Numbered from the stretch's first letter, positions 1 through 6,774 are shown. The stretch: DNA of 10,134 bases from Clostridiales bacterium UBA1380 (GCA_002305445.1 DBRA01000016.1:14780-24913); one strand, 5' to 3'. Notes: generated from the sequence alone by a model not told the origin. Program-made: numbers and translations.

Positions 1-512
1 TCCTCGGGATAGAACACGAGTATGCCGACGCCGTCCGTGTCGCGGCAGCCCTCGAGCGCGGCTTTGCCGGTGTCGCCGGACGTCGCGACGAGGATCAGGA
101 CGCGGCGGTTCTCGCCGGTCTTTTTTATCGCGCGGACGAGCAGGCGCGGCATGAGCTGCAGAGCCATATCCTTGAACGCGCATGTCGGCCCGTGCCACAG
201 CTCGAGCGACCATAAATTATCCGCGACCTTTACGAGCGGCGCGGGCGACGGCGAGAAGCGGGTCTCCGAATATGCGGCGGAGCAGTCCTCCGCAAGCTCG
301 TCCGCCGTGTAATCGTCGAGAAACTTTCCGAGTATAAACGCGGCGCGTTCGTGATAGTTCATCGACGCGAGCGCGTCCATGTCGGACGGCGACAGCTGGG
401 GGATGGTCTCGGGCATGTACAGACCGCCGTCGGGCGCGATGCCGCGCACGATGGCTTCTGCGGCGGTTACTCCGCACTTCTTTTCAGCGTCGCGTGTGCT
501 GTAGTACTTCAT
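1..512 (-). CDS. thrC: Threonine synthase, N-terminal part (cut by window edge)
   Basis: This is a PLP enzyme that converts O-phosphohomoserine to threonine and phosphate, the last step of threonine synthesis in the cytoplasm. The 170 visible residues open with the family's N-terminal pattern (MKYYSTRD, then APDGGLYMPE near residues 26-35). They contain the PLP-lysine segment GPTCAFKD with the Schiff-base lysine at about K114, followed by the phosphate-binding ATSGDTGKAA stretch near 147-156. I chose ATG 512 because AAGGA lies 7 bases upstream; an in-frame ATG at 530 has no ribosome binding site. The rest of the gene lies beyond base 1. It begins 19 bases after the dipeptidase stop and is the last visible gene of the seven-gene run. 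The family assignment is secure. Confidence 0.95.
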   Translation of the reverse strand, partial: MKYYSTRDAEKKCGVTAAEAIVRGIAPDGGLYMPETIPQLSPSDMDALASMNYHERAAFILGKFLDDYTADELAEDCSAAYSETRFSPSPAPLVKVADNLWSLELWHGPTCAFKDMALQLMPRLLVRAIKKTGENRRVLILVATSGDTGKAALEGCRDTDGVGILVFYPE

Positions 513-531
513 CGGTTCGTCCTTTTTCATA

Positions 532-1461
532 TCATAAATTAGCGCGCATGAAAGCATAGGCGTTGTCGAAGAGAACGGCGTCGGTCTCTTTTCTGTCAAG
601 CCCGGCGCGCAGCAGCGCGCCTTCCAGCGCCGGCAGCTCGGACGCGTCGCGGATATCCGCCGGCGTCTTGTCGATGCCGTCGAAGTCGGCGCCGACAGAG
701 ATGTGTCCCGTACCGCCGACAGAGCGCCAGTGCATGATGTGCTCCGCGGCCGCTGCCGAGTCGGCTTCGCCCGAATCGCAGAGGAACGCGGCGTACAGGT
801 TCAACCCCACGATGCCGCCGGTCTCGATTATGCCGCGGAACAGGTCGTCGGTCAGGTTGCGGCGGTGGCCGCACAGCGCGCGCGCGTTCGAGTGGGTCGC
901 GACGACGGGGCGTCCGCGGCGCAGCGCAAGCTCGATGACCTGCGCAGCCATCGCGTCGGACGCGTGCGACAGATCGGGCACGATGCCGATGCCGAAGCAG
1001 CGGTCGACAACGCGCTCGCCGAACGATGTAAGGCCGGCCTCCGTGTTGTGCGCGCCGCCCAGCTCCGTCTCGCCCGACCAGACCAGCGTCAGAAACCTGA
1101 CGCCGCGCTCGCGCATGACGTCGAGCCGCTTTATGTCGCCGCAGAGGATGCGCGCGTCCTCGACGGCGGGTATGAACGCGCGTTTTCCCGCATCGAAAGC
1201 TTCGTCGATCTGCAGCGCGTCGAAGCAGACGGCAGCGCCGGCCTTCTTCGCGCGCTCCGCAAAGTCGTCGCTTATCGCGATGAAGCGGTCCCAGCATTCG
1301 GCGTTGCCGAAGCGGCTGTCCGACCATATCGCGGCGAGCTGCCCGTAACGGCCGTACGCGGCGGTCTTTTCAAGCGAAACGTGGCAGCCGTTGCAGGCGA
1401 GCGGCTCGTTTATATTGTACAGCACCGCGGCGGTGTCGCAGTGAAGGTCAAAGCAGTCCAT
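532..1461 (-). CDS. M19-family (renal/membrane-type) dipeptidase
   Basis: This is a zinc-dependent dipeptidase of peptidase family M19, about 309 residues, close to the usual length of clostridial members. The metal-site motifs can be read in order: DLHCDT (H7, D9), the glutamate in PAVEDA (about E101), PDLSH (about H166) and ATHSN (about H190). The RNLTDD segment follows, then GADFDG near residue 250 and a C-terminal NAYAFMR close to the family's usual N-x-x-R ending. There is no signal peptide or membrane segment, so it should be cytoplasmic; the substrate is unknown but is usually an L,D- or L,L-dipeptide. I prefer ATG 1461 because AAAGGA lies 6 bases upstream. The alternative ATG 1476 overlaps the yraN stop as ATGA but has a poor ribosome site. 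A role in peptide recycling is inferred only from the family. Confidence 0.9.
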   Translation of the reverse strand: MDCFDLHCDTAAVLYNINEPLACNGCHVSLEKTAAYGRYGQLAAIWSDSRFGNAECWDRFIAISDDFAERAKKAGAAVCFDALQIDEAFDAGKRAFIPAVEDARILCGDIKRLDVMRERGVRFLTLVWSGETELGGAHNTEAGLTSFGERVVDRCFGIGIVPDLSHASDAMAAQVIELALRRGRPVVATHSNARALCGHRRNLTDDLFRGIIETGGIVGLNLYAAFLCDSGEADSAAAAEHIMHWRSVGGTGHISVGADFDGIDKTPADIRDASELPALEGALLRAGLDRKETDAVLFDNAYAFMRANL

Positions 1462-1472
1462 CGCTATTCCTT

Positions 1473-1874
1473 TCATTCACTGCCGGTTACGGCGTTTTTG
1501 ATGTGGTGCAGCTTCATGCCGCCGTCGGGGGCGGCCGTGACCTCTATCACGTCGATCCGCAGAGCGCGCCCGCCCGCGCTCGAAGCCATGTCCTCGCGGA
1601 AGTATGCCCTTGCGGCGGCGCGCAGATTCTCGCGCTTGCGGAAATCTACGGCGTTCGACGGCCGCCCGAAGCGGCTTCCCTCGCGCGCGGTCTTGACCTC
1701 GACGAAGACGACGGTATTCTCGTCCTCCGCGATGATATCTATCTCGAGCCGCCCTTTGCGGATGTTGCGGCCGGTGATGCGGTAGCCGATGCGCTCGAGA
1801 TACGCGCAGGCGGCGTCTTCGCCGGCGACGCCGAGCACGCGACGCGGCGTCGGAGTCTTATCTTCTTTTATCAT
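1473..1874 (-). CDS. YraN family (UPF0102) endonuclease-fold protein
   Basis: A 133-residue protein of the YraN/UPF0102 family, which has a restriction-endonuclease-like (Holliday-junction-resolvase-like) fold and no firmly established function. The conserved pattern is clear: an N-terminal helix with GEDAACAYLERIGY, then NIRKGRLEIDIIAED, and VVFVEVKTA. The E, D and E-x-K residues of the putative metal site are all present. The region FGRPSNAVDFRKREN matches the family's basic loop. I chose ATG 1874 because it overlaps the rnhB stop as ATGA, giving translational coupling and a normal length; an upstream ATG at 1925 would add 17 residues inside rnhB. The rnhB-yraN neighbourhood is common in Firmicutes and fits a nucleic-acid role, but that is inference. 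Confidence 0.9.
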   Translation of the reverse strand: MIKEDKTPTPRRVLGVAGEDAACAYLERIGYRITGRNIRKGRLEIDIIAEDENTVVFVEVKTAREGSRFGRPSNAVDFRKRENLRAAARAYFREDMASSAGGRALRIDVIEVTAAPDGGMKLHHIKNAVTGSE

Positions 1875-2515
1875 TTCTTCTGCGACAATATTTTCGCGAT
1901 AAACGACGCGCGGTGCTCCGGGCACGGGCCGTATTCGAGCAGCGCCGCGATGTGGGCGCGCGTGCCGTAGCCGCTGTGCTTCGCGAAGCCGTACATCGGG
2001 TACTTTTCGTCAAGCGCGCGCATGACGCGGTCACGGCTGACCTTCGCTATGATGCTCGCGGCGGCGACGGACGGCAGCAACGCGTCGGCGCCTACCAGCG
2101 TTTCGGCGCGAACCGGCATGTCGCGCGCTATATTCCCGTCGATCACGGCGGCGGCCGGCACGTCGCCCTGTTTCAACAGCTCGGCGCAGGTGCAGATATC
2201 ACCCATAAGCGCCGATATCGCGCGGCGCATCGCAAGCTGCGCGGCGTTCAATATATTGTATTCTTCGATCTCGGCGACCGTCGCGTACGCGGAAGCGCAC
2301 GCCGACGAGCGCTCGACCACGACTTCGTACATGGCTTCGCGGCGCTTCGCGCTGAGCTTCTTCGAGTCGTCGATGCCGATAATGTCCGTATCGGGTGGCA
2401 GAATCACGGCGGCGGCGTACACAGGCCCCGCGAGCGGTCCGCGCCCCGCTTCGTCGACGCCGCAGAAGACGCCGAGCCGCGCGCGGTATGCGGCTTCGAG
2501 CGCGGCGTCAGTCAT
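1871..2515 (-). CDS. rnhB: Ribonuclease HII
   Basis: RNase HII cleaves the RNA strand of RNA-DNA hybrids and starts removal of single ribonucleotides misincorporated in DNA. The 214-residue protein has the standard motifs in order: GVDEAGRGPLAGPV with catalytic D21 and E22, DDSKKLS near 49-55, AVIDGN with D126, the SVAAASIIAKVSRD helix, and the KHSGYGT loop near the C-terminus (KHKGYGT is more usual). Length is typical. The ATG overlaps the 3' end of rbgA by 8 bp and has a GGAG site 7 bases upstream; the stop overlaps the yraN start. The rbgA-rnhB pairing is a widely conserved firmicute arrangement. I see nothing missing from the active site. Confidence 0.96.
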   Translation of the reverse strand: MTDAALEAAYRARLGVFCGVDEAGRGPLAGPVYAAAVILPPDTDIIGIDDSKKLSAKRREAMYEVVVERSSACASAYATVAEIEEYNILNAAQLAMRRAISALMGDICTCAELLKQGDVPAAAVIDGNIARDMPVRAETLVGADALLPSVAAASIIAKVSRDRVMRALDEKYPMYGFAKHSGYGTRAHIAALLEYGPCPEHRASFIAKILSQKK

Positions 2516-3461
2516 CGCCGCTCTCCCTGCTCCCGTCTGCGGGAGCGTTTGTCGTCTCCTGTTCCGCGTCGGCGCCGGTGATATCGGCGCTGCCGTTGTC
2601 CGCCCGCCCGTCGGGCGACTCGAGCGATATGCGCCCTATCTTTGCCGCGCGGAACTCGTCGAGCAGGATATCGGCCGTTCTGTCCTCGTTTACCACACCG
2701 CCGGACATCAGGAAGCCGCGCTTGCGGCCGATCTCGAGGAACAGGTCGTAGTCGTCGAGATCGCTTATGTCGCCGAGCTTGTATCTTGTCTTGAGCAGCT
2801 CTGGGTACAGCGTGCGAAGCCGCGAGCAGAGCGTAACGGCAAGCTCGGTCTTATCAAGTATCGCATCGCGCACGGCGCCCGTCATCGCCAGGTTTTCGCC
2901 GACTCTGCGGTCGTCGAACTTCGGCCACAGCACGCCCGGCATGTCGAGCAGGTCTATGCCGATGTTCGTAGGAACCCACTGCTTTGTGAGCGTAACGCCG
3001 GGGCGGTCTTCCGTTTTAGCTTTTTTCGCGCCGGCTAAGCGGTTTACGAGCGTAGATTTGCCGCAGTTCGGTATGCCGACGACCATCGCGCGAAGGCGGC
3101 GGCCGGTCATGCCCTTTTCCTCCCAGCGCTGCAGCTTGTCGGCGCACAGCCGGCGAAGCTCGGACGCAATGCGGTCGACGCCCTCGCCGGTCACGCAGTC
3201 GGTTAACAAAACACCGCCTTCGGCGGCAAACGTGCGCATCCAGCGCGCGTTTGCCTCGGGGTCGGCGAGTGTTGCTTTATTCAAAAGTATCAGATGGGGC
3301 TTGCTGCCGATCAGGCGCTTTATCTCCGGATTGCGGCTCGAGCGCGGCACGCGCGCGTCGAGCAGTTCTATGACCGCGTCGACGTCGCCAAGGCTTGCGG
3401 CGATGAGCCGGCGCGTTTTTGCCATGTGGCCCGGAAACCACTGTATCTCACGGGAAGGCAT
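2508..3461 (-). CDS. rbgA: Ribosome biogenesis GTPase RbgA/YlqF
   Basis: A circularly permuted GTPase needed for late assembly of the 50S ribosomal subunit in Bacillus subtilis; about 317 residues here. It opens with IQWFPGHMAK and DARVPRSSRNP, characteristic of the family. The G motifs follow in permuted order: G4 at residues 61-64, G1 GIPNCGKST at 129-137, the switch region RPGVT at 153-157, and G3 DMPG at 173-176. The C-terminal RNA-binding-type domain includes KRGFLMSGG. G4 reads NKAT rather than NKxD, losing the aspartate that normally reads the guanine base. A hydrophilic tail of about 35 residues, rich in D, G, A, S and E, extends beyond the usual end. ATG 3461 lies one base after the lepB stop and matches the family start; an upstream ATG at 3518 would sit inside lepB. 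Confidence 0.93.
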   Translation of the reverse strand: MPSREIQWFPGHMAKTRRLIAASLGDVDAVIELLDARVPRSSRNPEIKRLIGSKPHLILLNKATLADPEANARWMRTFAAEGGVLLTDCVTGEGVDRIASELRRLCADKLQRWEEKGMTGRRLRAMVVGIPNCGKSTLVNRLAGAKKAKTEDRPGVTLTKQWVPTNIGIDLLDMPGVLWPKFDDRRVGENLAMTGAVRDAILDKTELAVTLCSRLRTLYPELLKTRYKLGDISDLDDYDLFLEIGRKRGFLMSGGVVNEDRTADILLDEFRAAKIGRISLESPDGRADNGSADITGADAEQETTNAPADGSRESGDD

Positions 3462-3462
3462 A

Positions 3463-4038
3463 TCAATAAATCGTAAAGTCTGAAAGCGGCAGGATGAGCG
3501 CGATCGCGCGGCCGACAATGCAGCGCGTGTCCATCGGACCGATCGACGCGAAGCGGCTGTCCACCGAGTGGTTGCGGTTGTCGCCCATGACGAATATGCA
3601 TCCCTCCGGCACGATTATCGGATAACTCCAGTCTGAGGTGTACCTCTGATCGTCCGTCAGCTTGCGGTATGCGGATTCGTCGAGCACCACGCCGTCGACC
3701 GTAACCGTCCACGTATCGAAGTCTATATCGACGGTCTGACCCTCGGTCGCTATGACGCGCTTGACGATCGGCTCCGTGTAGCCGGAAGAAAGGTTCTGGC
3801 AGACGACGATATCGCCCTGCTTCGGCTCGTAAAACAGATTCGAGACGACGAGGTAGTCGCCTTCGAAAAGCGTGTCCTGCATCGATGGGCCGATGACGAC
3901 CGTAAGCCGCGCTATGAAGGTGAACAGCAGTATCACAAACGTGGCGGAGAAGACGAATATCTCCGCCCAGTCGTATATCTCGTTAACGGCACGCGTCTTC
4001 ATGTCCGGCTTTTCCGGTAGCGTCGCGTTTTCATCCAT
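3463..4038 (-). CDS. lepB: Signal peptidase I (type I leader peptidase)
   Basis: A membrane serine-lysine peptidase that removes signal peptides from secreted proteins. The 191-residue protein has a short cytoplasmic N-terminus and one membrane segment at about 25-48. The catalytic domain, expected outside the cell, then follows. The nucleophile is S52 in GPSMQDTL and the general base K93 in IVKRVIA; the conserved GDNRNHSVDSR block lies at 152-162. No second membrane segment follows, as usual for Gram-positive enzymes of this size. The start has GGGAG 9 bases upstream. It lies 28 bp after the phosphoglycerate-mutase-like gene and one base before rbgA. In many Firmicutes lepB/sip precedes ylqF-rnhB, usually with rplS nearby; rplS is not in this window. 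Confidence 0.95.
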   Translation of the reverse strand: MDENATLPEKPDMKTRAVNEIYDWAEIFVFSATFVILLFTFIARLTVVIGPSMQDTLFEGDYLVVSNLFYEPKQGDIVVCQNLSSGYTEPIVKRVIATEGQTVDIDFDTWTVTVDGVVLDESAYRKLTDDQRYTSDWSYPIIVPEGCIFVMGDNRNHSVDSRFASIGPMDTRCIVGRAIALILPLSDFTIY

Positions 4039-4066
4039 GACCGCATTCTCCCTTTCTCCGAAATAG

Positions 4067-5278
4067 TTATAGTTCTATAAAATACTTCATCAGCTCGTGG
4101 CCGTGCGGCAGGTACAGTCCCGTCTTGGCGCACTCCTCCTCGTCAAAGCGGGAAACGCCCCTGCGAGGTTCGAGCACGCTGTCGCGCTCGCTCGAGTAGA
4201 TGAAAAACGGCACGGGATCCGGCGCATGCGTCCGCGTGGCGATCGGCGTCGGGTGGTCGGGCAGCACCATGATTTTGTACAGCTCGCCAGTTCCGGCGAG
4301 GTAGGCTTCGACGCGCGACAATATCTTGCTGTCGATGTATTCGATCGACATGACCTTGTTCGCGGCCTCGCCCCTGTGCCCGCATTCGTCCGGCGCTTCG
4401 ACGTGGACGTAGACGAGCTCCGCTCCGCGCTTGAACGCGTCGACGGCGGCTTCGGCCTTGCCCGCGAAGTTGGTGTGTATGTTGCCGGTCGCGCCCTCGA
4501 CGTCGACGACCTCCATGCCGGCGCACTTGGCGATGCCTTTGATAAGGTCGACCGCCGACACGACCGACGCACGCAGATGCCATTTATCGTAGAACGACGG
4601 CAGCGACGGCTTGCGGCCGGGGCTCCAGAGCCATGCGGAGTTCGCCGGACGCAGACCGCGGCTGCGGCGCGCTTCGTTTACGGGGTGATGCTCGAGCATA
4701 TCCCACGATGCGCGCATGAACGCGTAGAACTCGTCCTTCGGCAGATAGTCCGTAATCCTTTGACCGAGTATGTCGTGCGGGCGCATAAACTGCGTCGTCT
4801 CGTCAGCGCCCCGCCAGACGAGGCAGTGACGGTAGCTGACGCCGGTGTACAGGCGGCGCTCATCGTTCGCGAGCGCGTCGTTCAGCGCGGCGACGAGCCG
4901 GTCGGCCTCTTCGGTCGTTATCTCGTCCGCGCTGTGGTCGAGCATGATTTTGTCGTCGTAGTCGCCGTCGTCCGACAGCGTGACGAGGTTGCAGCGCAGA
5001 GCTGTGTCCTCCGGGCCGAGCTGCAGGCCCATGCTCGCCGCTTCGAGGGGCGAACGCCCCTTCGAGTATATCTTGGGGTCGTATGACAGAATCGAGAGAT
5101 TCGCCGTATCGCTTTCGGGCACCATGCCGTCCGGCACGTTCGACACCGTGCCGCAGACCGAGCGCGCAGCGAGCGAATCCATCGCGGGCTTATCAGCTTT
5201 CCGCATCGGCGTGACGCCGCCGAGCTCCTTCACGGGGAAATCGGCCATGCCGTCCGGTATCAGAATGAAATAACGCAT
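4067..5278 (-). CDS. Cofactor-independent phosphoglycerate mutase, archaeal type / proposed homoserine kinase
   Basis: A 403-residue member of the alkaline-phosphatase superfamily, in the archaeal-type (ApgM-like) phosphoglycerate mutase family. Metal and catalytic residues are visible: D9 in LIPDGMAD, catalytic-type S56 in PESDTAN, APDECGH with its D and H in the C-terminal half, then LPDHPTP and THAPDPVP. From family knowledge, one bacterial clade of this family is annotated as 'proposed homoserine kinase' because it occurs beside threonine-pathway genes in genomes lacking the usual ThrB. Threonine synthase lies in the same gene run here, which favours that role, but sequence alone does not exclude phosphoglycerate mutase. 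It is the first gene of the run, with a promoter at 5335-5363. The ribosome site before ATG 5278 is weak. No gene symbol is given because the substrate is unresolved. Confidence 0.85.
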   Translation of the reverse strand: MRYFILIPDGMADFPVKELGGVTPMRKADKPAMDSLAARSVCGTVSNVPDGMVPESDTANLSILSYDPKIYSKGRSPLEAASMGLQLGPEDTALRCNLVTLSDDGDYDDKIMLDHSADEITTEEADRLVAALNDALANDERRLYTGVSYRHCLVWRGADETTQFMRPHDILGQRITDYLPKDEFYAFMRASWDMLEHHPVNEARRSRGLRPANSAWLWSPGRKPSLPSFYDKWHLRASVVSAVDLIKGIAKCAGMEVVDVEGATGNIHTNFAGKAEAAVDAFKRGAELVYVHVEAPDECGHRGEAANKVMSIEYIDSKILSRVEAYLAGTGELYKIMVLPDHPTPIATRTHAPDPVPFFIYSSERDSVLEPRRGVSRFDEEECAKTGLYLPHGHELMKYFIEL

Positions 5279-5298
5279 GTCTTAAACTGTCCGACGCT

Positions 5299-5333
5299 TT
5301 CCTTATAGTATTATGTCAATATATTATAAGGAA
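5299..5333. repeat. Inverted repeat over the predicted transcription start of the seven-gene run
   Basis: A perfect 9-bp inverted repeat, TTCCTTATA at 5299-5307 and TATAAGGAA at 5325-5333. It extends inward to 12 of 13 paired positions around a 9-base centre. It begins just downstream of the -10 box of the promoter at 5335-5363, so it would span about -5 to +30. It is AT-rich and has no following T-run, so it does not look like a terminator. It could be a repressor operator or a hairpin in the mRNA leader. The regulator is unknown. Confidence 0.6.
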
Positions 5334-5334
5334 T

Positions 5335-5363
5335 ATTATAGCATAAATCACCGGCCGGCGCAA
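5335..5363 (-). promoter_or_regulatory. Sigma-A type promoter of the phosphoglycerate-mutase-like/lepB/rbgA run
   Basis: On the minus strand, TTGCGC (5358-5363) and a perfect TATAAT (5335-5340) are separated by 17 bases, with TG one base before the -10 (extended -10). It sits in the 106-bp spacer after the permease stop, correctly oriented for the gene starting at 5278. A second TATAAT at 5323-5328 lacks a good -35. Confidence 0.7.
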
Positions 5364-5384
5364 CCATTAAATAGGAAAACGGCG

Positions 5385-6533
5385 TCAGCAAAAATATGCC
5401 ACAGCCGTCAGTATAACCAAAAACAGCGCGTTCAACCCGGTGAACACAAGAATGTACCTGCGCGTCGTGCCGGCTTTCTGCTTCTGATACTCGCGGAAGG
5501 TGATAAGGCTCGCGAGCGAAGCTATCAGCGTGCCCGTGCCGCCGATGTTGACGCCACGCAGAAGCTGGGCGTAATCGTCGGTGAACTGCGAAAGCAAAAT
5601 CGCGGACGGAACGTTGCTGATGATCTGGCAGGAAAGTATCGAGAAAAGCAGCGTGCTCTTCCGCATCATGGCGGAGAAAAGCCGGCGCACAGCTTCTATG
5701 CGCGCCATGTTGCCGGCGAAGATGAAGAACGCGGCAAACGTCCCGAGCAGCGGGTAATCGACCGCTGCGAGCGCTTTCCTGTCGAGGAAAAGAAGCGCGG
5801 CCACGATGATTATCGTTCCGATTATGTACGGCACTCCGCGGAATACGATCGCGATAGATAGAGCGAACAGCACAAGGTATGCGCTTGTCCTCACAGGCTC
5901 GGAGAGGCTTGTGTCCGGGTTCGTAAGATGCAGCGTTTCCCCTCCGGCAAGCAGGCAGCAAACCGTTATCAGCGCGACCGCGACGAGAAACGGCACGAGC
6001 ATTATCGACATGAACTCGAGCGTGGGTATCTCGAAATACGAATAAAGGTAGAGGTTTTGCGGGTTGCCGAACGGAGTCAGCATACCGCCGAGATTCGCGG
6101 CGATGTTCTGTATAACGAAAAGGAACGCCGTCTTTTCGCGCCTGTCCGTTTCGGACAGGATCAGCCACCCGAGCGGCAGGAACGTGATCAGCGCCATATC
6201 GTTTGCGATGAACATCGAGCCGATGAAAGTCACGTATGCGAGGGCGAGGAAGCATGAGCGCGTCGTATGGAAGCGCGTTACAACCTTTCTTGCGAGAAAC
6301 GTGAAAAAACCGACGTTGCGCAGGGCGCATACGACGGCGAGAACGGAGAAAAGGCAGGCGAGCGTGCGGAAATCGAAGTAATCGGCGTATTTTACGTCCG
6401 GCGGTATGACGAACGACGTTATGACGGCGGCTGTTACCGCAGTCAGGAACACTGCGTTTTTCTTCGCGAACGCGGCGATGCGCCGTGTTAATTTGATGCG
6501 CGGAATCGGTTGTGTTTCTACCCGGGCTTGCAT
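5385..6533 (-). CDS. SLC13/ArsB-type anion permease (citrate-transporter-like domain)
   Basis: A 382-residue integral membrane protein with roughly ten hydrophobic segments, in the ion-transporter superfamily that includes SLC13/DASS, CitM and ArsB. Two family-type re-entrant signatures are visible: the first-half loop GGMLTPFGNPQN near residues 150-162, and in the second half SNVPSAILLS followed by GVNIGGTGTLIASLASLI. These proteins carry dicarboxylates, citrate, sulfate or arsenite; the substrate cannot be told from sequence. It is on the short side for the family and has a basic N-terminal tail before the first membrane segment. The start has only a weak ribosome site. It appears to be a single-gene unit with its own promoter at 6569-6597 and no clear terminator before the next promoter, so read-through into the downstream run is possible. 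Confidence 0.85.
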   Translation of the reverse strand: MQARVETQPIPRIKLTRRIAAFAKKNAVFLTAVTAAVITSFVIPPDVKYADYFDFRTLACLFSVLAVVCALRNVGFFTFLARKVVTRFHTTRSCFLALAYVTFIGSMFIANDMALITFLPLGWLILSETDRREKTAFLFVIQNIAANLGGMLTPFGNPQNLYLYSYFEIPTLEFMSIMLVPFLVAVALITVCCLLAGGETLHLTNPDTSLSEPVRTSAYLVLFALSIAIVFRGVPYIIGTIIIVAALLFLDRKALAAVDYPLLGTFAAFFIFAGNMARIEAVRRLFSAMMRKSTLLFSILSCQIISNVPSAILLSQFTDDYAQLLRGVNIGGTGTLIASLASLITFREYQKQKAGTTRRYILVFTGLNALFLVILTAVAYFC

Positions 6534-6568
6534 TGATTAATTTCACTTTCATATATTCGAACCGATAA

Positions 6569-6597
6569 ATAATATCACCGCGCAAAGCGTTTGTCAA
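6569..6597 (-). promoter_or_regulatory. Sigma-A type promoter of the anion permease gene
   Basis: A consensus TTGACA (6592-6597) and TATTAT (6569-6574) lie 17 bases apart on the minus strand, with TG one base before the -10. It is about 36 bases upstream of the permease ATG and is among the best promoter matches in the window. Confidence 0.8.
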
Positions 6598-6731
6598 TGA
6601 TAATAAACGATAAAAGAATTCCGATAATTACAGTATTATTTGCCTTCTCCAACAGCAGGAATCGTAAATATACGCCAAGCGTTCAGCATTAACCATCTTA
6701 ACCATATCGCGCTGGGTGAAACGATGCACTT

Positions 6732-6748
6732 TTAACATTAAATTAACA
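6732..6748 (+). promoter_or_regulatory. Tandem TTAACA direct repeat (PhoP/PhoB-family-like box)
   Basis: Two exact TTAACA hexamers at 6732-6737 and 6743-6748 have an 11-bp period, one helical turn. This is the pattern recognised by PhoP of Bacillus and similar OmpR/PhoB-type response regulators. The repeat would lie at about -49 to -33 of the downstream lipoprotein gene, whose -10 (6769-6774) lacks a good -35, as expected for an activator-dependent promoter. Two related TTAACCAT copies lie at 6689-6696 and 6698-6705 with a 9-bp period. The regulator is inferred only from the pattern, and AT-rich chance matches are possible. Confidence 0.4.
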
Positions 6749-6768
6749 AATCAGTAGACACGGGGCCA

Positions 6769-6774
6769 TATAAT
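6769..6774 (+). promoter_or_regulatory. -10 element for the sugar-type binding lipoprotein gene
   Basis: A perfect TATAAT lies 37 bases before the ATG at 6812. The nearest -35-like sequence, TTAACA at 6743-6748, is 20 bases away, so the promoter is probably weak without an activator. Confidence 0.5.

Noticed and set aside
703..1785. Long plus-strand open frame of 360 codons opposite the dipeptidase and yraN genes
   Set aside because: It lies antisense to two genes with clear family motifs, has an R/A/V-rich translation with no recognisable domain, and arises from GC-rich codon bias.
2022..3038. Plus-strand open frame of 338 codons opposite rnhB and rbgA
   Set aside because: It is antisense to two genes with intact catalytic motifs and shows no motif or ribosome site of its own.
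4097..5086. Plus-strand open frame of 329 codons opposite the phosphoglycerate-mutase-like gene
   Set aside because: It is antisense to a complete enzyme gene, and the translation is low-complexity R/V/D/A with no family resemblance.
5314..5319. TTGACA on the minus strand just upstream of the 5278 start
   Set aside because: At 17 bases downstream the sequence is CGTCGG, which is not a -10, so this hexamer is probably fortuitous or part of the inverted repeat centre.
5279..5384. Possible riboswitch or T-box leader before the phosphoglycerate-mutase-like gene
   Set aside because: The predicted leader is only about 50 bases, too short for a T-box, and there is no terminator hairpin with a T-run.
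5311..6597. Minus-strand open frame of 428 codons overlapping the anion permease in another frame
   Set aside because: The translation is rich in R, H and S without membrane segments, while the other frame gives a coherent permease with its own promoter. This is a shadow frame.
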